From positions 1 through 5,122 of the forward strand of contig JALVXW010000008.1 in the NCBI GenBank assembly GCA_027038155.1: 5,122 nt of DNA, written 5' to 3'. The DNA comes from Sulfurovum sp. (GTDB lineage Bacteria; Campylobacterota; Campylobacteria; Campylobacterales; Sulfurovaceae). Position 1 is the first letter of the stretch; each line of letters begins with the position of its first letter. The notes beneath the pieces are model-generated. The model worked only from the letters and a program-made list of their open reading frames with translations, did not search any database and was not told the DNA's origin. This document shows, piece by piece, positions 1 through 5,122 of this stretch. A program made the position numbers and the translations under genes.

Positions 1-1
1 G

Positions 2-1063
2 CTCTATACGGACAATGCAAAAGTCTTTTATGAGTATATGTTGGCAACACATCCAGAGGTAGATATCTACTGGATTGTAGATAAAAATGCACCAGCCTTT
101 GAGGCGATTAGAGGTAAAAAACTCATCAAAGGAAGCATTCGTGCCTATGGTTACTTTTATCGTGCAGAGGTGGTGCTCTTTTCAGACACCCTCAACTCCG
201 ACATTGCCCCCTTTAGTTTTGTGCTACCATGGGTCAAAAGGTTTTATGGGCAGACATGTAAAGTCTATTTGAGTCATGGGACAATCGCTTTTAAAAAGAT
301 GCCCAAATACAAAGGAGCACTAGCCACACTCAAAAAAGCGATTTGGCAGAGCTATGACCTTGCTATCGCTTCAAGTGACCTCTCAAAAAAAGCGATGATA
401 GGCTATAACATTCAAGAGAAAAATATCGTCATTGCGGGTAATGCAAGAGATGATTTGCTCACACACCAACCATCTACACAACGAAGCATCCTTGTTGCAC
501 CCACATGGAGAAGTTGGCTAGCCCATACGCCTACGCTAGAAAAGAGTGATTTTTTTCGTCACTATGCAGCACTTTTGAGTGACACCACACTTATCACATA
601 CCTCAAAAGACACAACATCATACTCTACTTCTACTTGCACCATATGTTTCACACCCACATAGAGGTGTTTAAACCATTACAAAATGAGACGATACAGATA
701 CTCCCTGCCAAAACTACCATAGCAGCTATTCTCAGCACTTCAGAGCTTATGGTTACAGACTACTCTAGCCTCTGTGCAGACTTTTACTACCTTCAAAAAC
801 CTGTGCTCTTTTTTCAGTTTGATAGGGAGATGTTTCTGCAGCATACAGGCTCTGAGATAGATTTACACAACGATACCTTTGGGGATGTTGTTTTTCAGAG
901 TGATAGACTTGTAGAGAAGATAATTGACACACTAGAAGCCAAAAACCCCATTACACCTTTGCAAAAGGCAGGTGAAAAGTACTTTATTCACTTTAAAGAC
1001 AACCACAACTGCCACCGTATCTACAAAGCGATACAACAAAAGCTAGAAGAGAGAAAAAGATGA
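2..1063 (+). CDS. CDP-glycerol glycerophosphotransferase family protein (TagB/TagF-like), 5'-partial
   Basis: This enzyme probably transfers glycerol phosphate, or a related polyol phosphate, from a CDP-activated donor to a membrane-linked glycan on the cytoplasmic side of the inner membrane. The frame is open to the left edge, so the ATG at 38 is probably internal: the 12 codons before it continue the family pattern of an Asn-Lys-type stretch leading to a Trp-Ile strand. With M38 as residue 1, family hallmarks appear in order: LSHGT at 78-82 (His80), AGNARDDLL at 133-141 (usual form GxPRxDxL), APTWR at 154-158, a YLHH strand at 199-202 (His201), and TDYSSLCADF at 240-249 followed by KPVLFF at 254-259. 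The two histidines match those known to be needed for catalysis in TagF-type enzymes. About 353 residues are visible, and perhaps 20-40 are missing at the N-terminus. The stop overlaps the next start (ATGA), implying one operon. The family is clear; donor and acceptor cannot be read from sequence. Confidence 0.88.
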   Translation, partial: LYTDNAKVFYEYMLATHPEVDIYWIVDKNAPAFEAIRGKKLIKGSIRAYGYFYRAEVVLFSDTLNSDIAPFSFVLPWVKRFYGQTCKVYLSHGTIAFKKMPKYKGALATLKKAIWQSYDLAIASSDLSKKAMIGYNIQEKNIVIAGNARDDLLTHQPSTQRSILVAPTWRSWLAHTPTLEKSDFFRHYAALLSDTTLITYLKRHNIILYFYLHHMFHTHIEVFKPLQNETIQILPAKTTIAAILSTSELMVTDYSSLCADFYYLQKPVLFFQFDREMFLQHTGSEIDLHNDTFGDVVFQSDRLVEKIIDTLEAKNPITPLQKAGEKYFIHFKDNHNCHRIYKAIQQKLEERKR

Positions 1064-1815
1064 CTCCACTTGTCTCCATTATTATGCCCTGTTACAATGC
1101 CGAGGCGTATATAGAAGCCTCTATTGTCTCTGTAGTGAACCAAAGCTATCAAAAGTGGGAACTGCTTATTGTTGATGACAACTCTACAGACATGAGTAGC
1201 CATATTATCAAGAGGTTTGAACAACAAGATGCCCGTATTGTCTCGCTACACAATCACCAAAACCTAGGTGCTGCACAGAGTAGAAACCGTGCTTTAGAGC
1301 AAGCAAAGGGGAGATATATTGCCTTTTTGGATAGTGATGATATATGGTTTGCATCAAAACTAGAGAAACAGATAACACTCATGCAAGAGCAAAATATAGC
1401 ATTATGTTATAGTCACTACGAGGTTATAGATGAGGAGGGAACACCACTTACCACCTACCATGCACCCACACATGTACGCTATAGAGATATGTTAAAAACA
1501 AGTCTAATTGGTACCCTCACCATGGTCTATGATAGAGAGATTTTAGGTACACCCTATTTTCAATCAATAGGGCATGAGGATTATGTATTTAAACTGGCAC
1601 TTTTAAAAAAGATACCGTATGCCGTGGGTATTGATGAGATACTGGCACAATACAGAAGACACACACAAAGCCTCTCTAGCAATAAACTCAAAACCATCTA
1701 CTGGCAATGGAGAATCTATAGGGAGGTAGAAAAGCTTTCACTGATAAAAAGTCTTTACTATTTTGTACACTATGCCTATTTTGGAGTATTTAAATACCGT
1801 GCCTCCCCAAAATAA
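1060..1815 (+). CDS. Family 2 glycosyltransferase (GT-A fold, TuaG-like)
   Basis: This inverting glycosyltransferase probably adds one sugar from a nucleotide donor to the growing lipid-linked glycan in the cytoplasm. The 251-residue protein starts with the typical strand VSIIMPCYNAEAYI (5-18), then IVDDNSTD (37-44) with the nucleotide-binding DD at 39-40, NLGAAQSRNRAL (68-79), and the metal-binding DSDD at 91-94. HEDY at 172-175 is in the position of the catalytic-base region. The C-terminal part (YRRHTQSLSSNK, then QW and IYREVEKLS) resembles the tail of TuaG-type enzymes of teichuronic acid synthesis, from memory of the family. The length is usual for single-domain members. There is no membrane helix apart from an aromatic-rich stretch near 232-244 that may touch the membrane. 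The ATG overlaps the upstream stop (ATGA), and a weak purine-rich ribosome site (AAGAGAG, 1047-1053) lies inside the previous gene, so translation is probably coupled. The last 26 bases overlap the convergent sugar transferase gene. The sugar specificity is unknown. Confidence 0.92.
   Translation: MTPLVSIIMPCYNAEAYIEASIVSVVNQSYQKWELLIVDDNSTDMSSHIIKRFEQQDARIVSLHNHQNLGAAQSRNRALEQAKGRYIAFLDSDDIWFASKLEKQITLMQEQNIALCYSHYEVIDEEGTPLTTYHAPTHVRYRDMLKTSLIGTLTMVYDREILGTPYFQSIGHEDYVFKLALLKKIPYAVGIDEILAQYRRHTQSLSSNKLKTIYWQWRIYREVEKLSLIKSLYYFVHYAYFGVFKYRASPK
1778..1813. repeat. Inverted repeat at the convergent gene ends, possible weak bidirectional terminator
   Basis: ATTTTGG (1778-1784) can pair with CCAAAAT (1807-1813); alternatively GGAG (1783-1786) pairs with CTCC (1803-1806). 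A perfect 12-bp palindrome, GTATTTAAATAC, lies between at 1786-1797. The structure sits across the 3' ends of both convergent genes, where a shared terminator would be expected. It lacks a GC-rich stem and a following T-run on either strand, so it is not a textbook intrinsic terminator and may be chance in AT-rich DNA. Confidence 0.25.
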
Positions 1816-2707
1816 CAAAAATGGTTTTCCAGATAATTTTAAACTCCAAACCTAAAGACCAATATTTAATATAGTAGAGGTCATACATCAACTTCTGTCT
1901 TGCATCCTCTACCCCTGTACCATAGGGGTACATCACCTGAGCCCACCCTGTAATACCAGGTTTGACAATATGTCTTTGATGATAATAGGGAATGGTCTGC
2001 TCAAAGACATCTATCCATATTTTACGCTCTGGTCTAGGCCCCACAAGATGCATCTCTCCACGCACCACATTGAGAAGCTGAGGAAGCTCATCTATACGGG
2101 CACGACGCATCTTCTCCCCCCATTCAAAAACCCTTTTGTCCTCTTTGCTTGCAAACTGTGCACCCTCTTTTTCGGCATCCATAGACATAGAACGAAACTT
2201 GACACACTTAAACTCTTTGCCATTGAGTCCCACCCTGAACTGCTTATACATAGAACTTCCTGGAGACTCTCTTTTTACACGTCTGCGGCTATAATAGATT
2301 ACAGGAAAAGCGATAAAATAAAGCGTCACAGAACCAACATAATCAATGCACCGTTTTAGAAAATACTGAAAAGGGGTATAGGGCTTAATATTGGCAAGGT
2401 ATTGCAAATCGGTATCTTCTTGAGAGATGTAACACTTTTGCAGATATTTTTCTAAAAAAGATTCAATCGTATAGTATTTTATGCCCAACAACTCCAGTTT
2501 GGTCAAATACTGTATGAGTTTGTGTGATATTTGTGCTTTTGTATTGAGTATAATAATATGATGTTTTTGCACCAAAGACTCTAATTTGTCAATCACCTCA
2601 TCATCGCTGATATTTTTATATTTGAGTGCAACAAAGTCTCTGTTTTTTCGTTTTAGCTGTTCAATCTCTAATGCAGTAAAAGTATATTTTTCACCCAAAA
2701 CTATCAT
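1790..2707 (-). CDS. Polyprenyl-phosphate sugar-1-phosphate transferase (initiating sugar transferase, WcaJ/EpsB-like)
   Basis: This membrane enzyme transfers a sugar 1-phosphate from a UDP-sugar to undecaprenyl phosphate, the first step of O-antigen, capsule or exopolysaccharide synthesis. In the 305-residue protein, the catalytic bacterial sugar transferase domain spans about 113-305. It has KRCID (118-122) before a single hydrophobic segment (about 123-139, with Pro135) that fits the re-entrant membrane helix, then SPG (148-150), KFRSM (170-174), the catalytic Asp-Glu pair at 206-207 within RIDELPQLLN, GPRPE (223-227), KPGITGWAQV (249-258) and YDLYYIKYWS (275-284). Residues 1-105 look like a soluble remnant of the Rossmann-type (CoA-binding-like) domain of large WbaP/WcaJ-type enzymes, without the usual four upstream membrane helices. 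The ATG at 2707 is preceded by AAAGG six bases away, supporting this start. It is the only minus-strand gene here, diverging from the dehydratase gene and converging on the glycosyltransferase. The tail, with YPYGTGVEDA and a final short GRHGI, resembles exosortase-associated EpsB-type members. Which sugar it uses is not evident. Confidence 0.93.
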   Translation of the reverse strand: MIVLGEKYTFTALEIEQLKRKNRDFVALKYKNISDDEVIDKLESLVQKHHIIILNTKAQISHKLIQYLTKLELLGIKYYTIESFLEKYLQKCYISQEDTDLQYLANIKPYTPFQYFLKRCIDYVGSVTLYFIAFPVIYYSRRRVKRESPGSSMYKQFRVGLNGKEFKCVKFRSMSMDAEKEGAQFASKEDKRVFEWGEKMRRARIDELPQLLNVVRGEMHLVGPRPERKIWIDVFEQTIPYYHQRHIVKPGITGWAQVMYPYGTGVEDARQKLMYDLYYIKYWSLGLEFKIIWKTIFVILGRHGI

Positions 2708-2736
2708 CTAATGCCTTTTGCTATCTCTGAATAAAA

Positions 2737-2742
2737 AGTATA
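2737..2742 (-). promoter_or_regulatory. Candidate -10 box for the sugar transferase gene
   Basis: Read on the minus strand, TATACT matches the sigma-70 -10 consensus at five of six positions. It lies about 30 bases before the ATG, leaving a short leader with the AAAGG ribosome site. No convincing -35 box is seen at 16-18 bases, which is common in Campylobacterota. The same bases are part of the 8-bp palindrome AGTATACT (2737-2744), which lowers confidence. Confidence 0.35.
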
Positions 2743-2755
2743 CTCTAATTCCTAT

Positions 2756-2784
2756 TTGACTTCTATAAAAATACTCCATATCAT
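2756..2784 (+). promoter_or_regulatory. Candidate upstream sigma-70 promoter for the dehydratase gene
   Basis: TTGACT (2756-2761) and TATCAT (2779-2784) each match five of six consensus bases and are separated by exactly 17 bases. It would start transcription about 45 bases before the dehydratase ATG. It competes with the stronger-looking TATAAT just downstream; both could be used, or this one could be chance. Confidence 0.35.
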
Positions 2785-2797
2785 CCTAAGAACTTTT

Positions 2798-2806
2798 TGA
2801 TATAAT
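2798..2806 (+). promoter_or_regulatory. Extended -10 promoter for the dehydratase-wzt operon
   Basis: TGA followed directly by a perfect TATAAT gives a full extended -10 element after a T-run (2794-2798). This fits the housekeeping promoter style of Campylobacterota, where the -35 is poorly conserved. The expected start near 2813 leaves a leader of about 23 bases containing GGAG (2826-2829), six bases before the ATG. Confidence 0.65.
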
Positions 2807-2835
2807 TCACATGAACAATAATTATGGAGTAGTAC

Positions 2836-3855
2836 ATGGCAAAAAAAGCAATATTGGTCACAGGGTGTGCAGGGTTTATTGGGAGTAATTTTGTACCCTA
2901 TTTTTTAGAGAAATATCCAGAATATTTTGTTGTAAACTTAGACTTACTCACCTATGCAGGTAATTTGGAAAACCTTAAAGAGGTAGAGAATCATACACAA
3001 TATAAATTTATCAAAGGGGACATCTGTAACCGTGACTTGGTAGAGTTTATCTTTGAGGAGTATGACATTAGAGGTGTGATACACTTTGCAGCAGAGAGCC
3101 ATGTAGATAACTCCATTAAAAACCCTGGGGTGTTTATAGAGACCAATGTCAATGGTACCTTTACGCTGCTTGATGTTGCCTACAAAAAATGGATGCAAAA
3201 GCCATTTGTCTTCAAAGAGGGGTATGAGGGGTGCCGTTTTCACCACATCTCAACCGATGAAGTCTATGGTACACTAGGTGAGACTGACCTCTTTACCGAA
3301 GAGACTCCCTATGCACCAAACTCTCCCTATTCAGCATCCAAAGCATCTTCTGACATGATTGTACGCTCTTACCAAGAGACCTATGGGATGAACACAGTGA
3401 TTACCAACTGTTCAAACAACTATGGTCCAAAACAACATAATGAGAAGCTTATACCAACCATTATCCGTAAGGCACTTGCAGGTGAGAGTATACCCATTTA
3501 TGGGGATGGGAAAAATATCCGTGATTGGCTCTATGTGCTTGACCACTGTAAAGGGATTGACCTTGTTTACCATACTGGCAAAGAGGCAAATGTCTATAAC
3601 ATTGGAGGACGCAATGAGCGCACAAATCTTCAAATCGTAGATACTATCTGTAGCATACTCGATGAAAAAGTACCTGCCAAAAAGAGTTACAAAGAGCTCA
3701 TTACCTTTGTAGAAGACAGAGCAGGACATGACAGACGTTATGCCATTGATGCCACCAAACTTGAAAATGAACTGGGCTGGAAGGCTGATGAGAATTTTGA
3801 TACAGGTATTGTAAAGACCATTGATTGGTATTTGGCTAAATATCAGGCAAACTAA
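2836..3855 (+). CDS. rfbB: dTDP-glucose 4,6-dehydratase
   Basis: RmlB/RfbB converts dTDP-glucose to dTDP-4-keto-6-deoxyglucose using bound NAD, the second step toward dTDP-L-rhamnose and the branch point to other dTDP-deoxysugars. It acts in the cytoplasm. The 339-residue protein has the extended short-chain dehydrogenase layout: the NAD-binding GCAGFIG (10-16) with three spaced glycines, NLDLLTYAGN (34-43), HFAAESHVDNS (83-93), and the family-specific catalytic Thr-Asp-Glu at 140-142 with Tyr165 and Lys169 of YSASK. These are followed by NCSNNYGP (191-198), EKLIP (203-207), GDGKNIRDWLYV (223-234) and DRAGHDRRY (294-302). The Thr-Asp-Glu triad and RDW motif separate it from plain UDP-glucose 4-epimerases. 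The length is normal and all key residues are present. GGAG at 2826-2829 lies six bases before the ATG, and an extended -10 precedes it. rmlA, rmlC and rmlD are not in the window, so the final sugar is open: rhamnose, or an amino-deoxy sugar such as Qui or Fuc derivatives. Confidence 0.96.
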   Translation: MAKKAILVTGCAGFIGSNFVPYFLEKYPEYFVVNLDLLTYAGNLENLKEVENHTQYKFIKGDICNRDLVEFIFEEYDIRGVIHFAAESHVDNSIKNPGVFIETNVNGTFTLLDVAYKKWMQKPFVFKEGYEGCRFHHISTDEVYGTLGETDLFTEETPYAPNSPYSASKASSDMIVRSYQETYGMNTVITNCSNNYGPKQHNEKLIPTIIRKALAGESIPIYGDGKNIRDWLYVLDHCKGIDLVYHTGKEANVYNIGGRNERTNLQIVDTICSILDEKVPAKKSYKELITFVEDRAGHDRRYAIDATKLENELGWKADENFDTGIVKTIDWYLAKYQAN

Positions 3856-3866
3856 ACGATACGCCA

Positions 3867-5122
3867 ATGCAAACAAATGACATAGCCATCAAGGTTGAGA
3901 ACTTAACCAAAGTCTATCATCTCTACAACAAACCGCAAGATAGACTCAAAGAGGCACTGCATCCTCGTAAAAAGTCTTATCATCACGATTTTTACGCGAT
4001 GAGTGATGTCTCTTTTGAGATTAAACGGGGAGAAACCGTAGGGATTATCGGTAAAAATGGTGCAGGAAAATCTACCCTGCTCAAGATGATCACAGGCGTT
4101 CTTACTCCAACTACTGGCACCATAGAGACCCATGGGAAAATAGCCTCTTTGCTTGAACTGGGTGCGGGATTTAACCCTGAAATGACAGGTATGGAAAATA
4201 TCTACCTCAATGGTACACTTATGGGCTTTAGCCGTGAAGAGATGGCATCTAAAATAGAGGCTATTTTGGCTTTTGCCGATATTGGTGAGTTTATCCATCA
4301 GCCTGTCAAGATGTATAGCTCTGGTATGTTTGCACGACTTGCCTTCTCTGTCTCTATCAATGTGGAGCCCGATATTCTTATTGTCGATGAGGCATTAAGT
4401 GTAGGCGATATGGCATTTCAGATGAAGTGTTTTAAGAAGTTTCAAGAGTTTCAAGAGGCAGGAAGAACCATACTCTTTGTCACACACGCCTTAGATACCG
4501 TACTACGCTACTGCAACAGAGGCATTGTCATAGATGCAGGCAAACGTGTCTTTGATGACACCCCCAAACTTGCAGTAGATGCCTTCAAAAAAATACTCTC
4601 TAACGATTTCTATAAAGAGAAAAAAGAAAAGCCACAAAAGAAGAGCAGTAGCCCCCTATATACAAAAGGGACACGACTCAAAGACTCCTTTGAGACCCAT
4701 CAGGAACTAGATAGGTATGGCAATGAGAAGGCTACTATCATTGACTATGGTATTCTTGACAAAAACCATACCCCCTCTGCAATTATCCACTACAATGACA
4801 GTTTTACTATTGTCATGAAAGTACAATTTGCAGCAACAGTGAGTGACCCTATCTTTGCCTTTACCCTAAAAGACTCCAAGGGTCTAGAGATAACAGGCAC
4901 AAATAGTGCCATGAAATATGTCCAAACAGGTACCTATGGCAACAATCAAGTGGTTACTGCCACCTTTACCCAAAAGGCAAATTTGCAACTGGGTGCCTAT
5001 GCACTCTCTTTGGGGTGCGTGGGTATCAACGAAGAGGGCATAGAGGTCTATAACCGCATCTATGATGCCATTCTCTTTGAGGTGATTGGTTCTGCACAGA
5101 TGGTCGGTTTTTTTGATTTACA
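3867..5122 (+). CDS. wzt: O-antigen/polysaccharide ABC transporter ATP-binding protein with C-terminal Wzt domain, 3'-partial
   Basis: Wzt is the ATPase of the Wzm-Wzt exporter that moves undecaprenyl-linked polysaccharide across the inner membrane. 418 codons are visible and the frame is open at the right edge. The nucleotide-binding domain (about 1-245) has the family N-terminus with KVYHLYNKPQDRLKEAL (15-31), Walker A GKNGAGKST (62-70), the Glu-type Q-loop region LLELGAGFNPEMTG (95-108), signature YSSGM (150-154), Walker B ILIVDEAL (170-177), D-loop SVGD (178-181) and switch His207. A lysine-rich linker (about 248-268) leads to a C-terminal domain (about 285-418+) with DPIFAFTLKDSKG (327-339) and ITGTN (342-346), typical of the Wzt carbohydrate-binding beta-sandwich that recognises the finished chain. 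The ATG at 3867 lies 11 bases after the dehydratase stop; no other in-frame ATG, GTG or TTG lies between that stop and it. No good Shine-Dalgarno is seen, so translation is probably coupled to rfbB. The Wzm permease gene is not in the window. Confidence 0.94.
   Translation, partial: MQTNDIAIKVENLTKVYHLYNKPQDRLKEALHPRKKSYHHDFYAMSDVSFEIKRGETVGIIGKNGAGKSTLLKMITGVLTPTTGTIETHGKIASLLELGAGFNPEMTGMENIYLNGTLMGFSREEMASKIEAILAFADIGEFIHQPVKMYSSGMFARLAFSVSINVEPDILIVDEALSVGDMAFQMKCFKKFQEFQEAGRTILFVTHALDTVLRYCNRGIVIDAGKRVFDDTPKLAVDAFKKILSNDFYKEKKEKPQKKSSSPLYTKGTRLKDSFETHQELDRYGNEKATIIDYGILDKNHTPSAIIHYNDSFTIVMKVQFAATVSDPIFAFTLKDSKGLEITGTNSAMKYVQTGTYGNNQVVTATFTQKANLQLGAYALSLGCVGINEEGIEVYNRIYDAILFEVIGSAQMVGFFDL

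Noticed and set aside
38..40. ATG at 38 as the true start of the TagF-like gene
   Set aside because: The upstream in-frame codons to the window edge are open and encode residues that fit the family, and no ribosome site precedes 38; the gene most likely begins outside the window.
1786..1797. Perfect palindrome GTATTTAAATAC as an operator
   Set aside because: It lies in the 3' coding ends of two genes, away from any promoter, and such short AT-rich palindromes arise often by chance.
1970..2359. Plus-strand open frame of 129 codons opposite the sugar transferase
   Set aside because: It is antisense to the conserved catalytic domain, and its translation is low-complexity and unlike known proteins.
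3412..3876. Long open frame on the minus strand opposite the dehydratase
   Set aside because: It lies almost wholly antisense to a gene with intact catalytic motifs, and its translation shows no recognisable domain; it is a shadow.
3903..4298. Minus-strand open frame opposite wzt
   Set aside because: It is antisense to the Walker A and Q-loop regions of a clear ABC ATPase and has no family features.
1..5122. tRNA, rRNA, CRISPR array, insertion sequence or long direct repeat
   Set aside because: Nearly all bases are in five protein genes. No tandem spacer pattern, transposase motif, terminal inverted repeats or cloverleaf-like segment was seen by eye.

Overview
The window is a five-gene slice of a cell-surface polysaccharide cluster (O-antigen, capsule or a related glycan) from a Gram-negative bacterium. 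The moderately AT-rich base composition (about 40% G+C by eye), the TGn-TATAAT promoter without a clear -35 box, and the protein style suggest the Campylobacterota, perhaps a Sulfurovum- or Sulfurimonas-like marine lineage. That placement is inference; no marker gene is present.

Layout. (1) Bases 2-1063, plus strand: a 5'-truncated CDP-glycerol glycerophosphotransferase-family (TagB/TagF-like) protein. It is joined by an ATGA overlap to (2) 1060-1815, plus strand: a family 2 glycosyltransferase of the TuaG-like type. (3) 1790-2707, minus strand: a polyprenyl-phosphate sugar-1-phosphate transferase that initiates glycan synthesis. It converges on the glycosyltransferase with a 26-bp tail-to-tail overlap. 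A 128-bp divergent spacer (2708-2835) holds candidate promoters in both directions. (4) 2836-3855, plus strand: dTDP-glucose 4,6-dehydratase (RmlB/RfbB). Eleven bases later comes (5) 3867 to the window end, plus strand: a Wzt-type ABC transporter ATPase that carries a C-terminal carbohydrate-binding domain and runs off the right edge without a stop codon.

How they could work together. The sugar transferase would load the first sugar phosphate onto undecaprenyl phosphate at the inner face of the inner membrane. RmlB would supply dTDP-4-keto-6-deoxyglucose for a deoxysugar. The family 2 enzyme would add a sugar, and the TagF-like enzyme would add glycerol phosphate or a similar polyol phosphate. 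Wzt, with a Wzm permease that must lie outside the window, would export the lipid-linked chain. The families are clear from motifs; the actual polymer and the order of steps are inferred.

All genes in the window belong to known families. No RNA gene, insertion sequence, CRISPR array or clearly new system was seen. The points most worth a second look are the teichoic-acid-like enzyme beside an ABC-exported glycan, the soluble N-terminal half-domain on the initiating transferase, and the strand switch around it.
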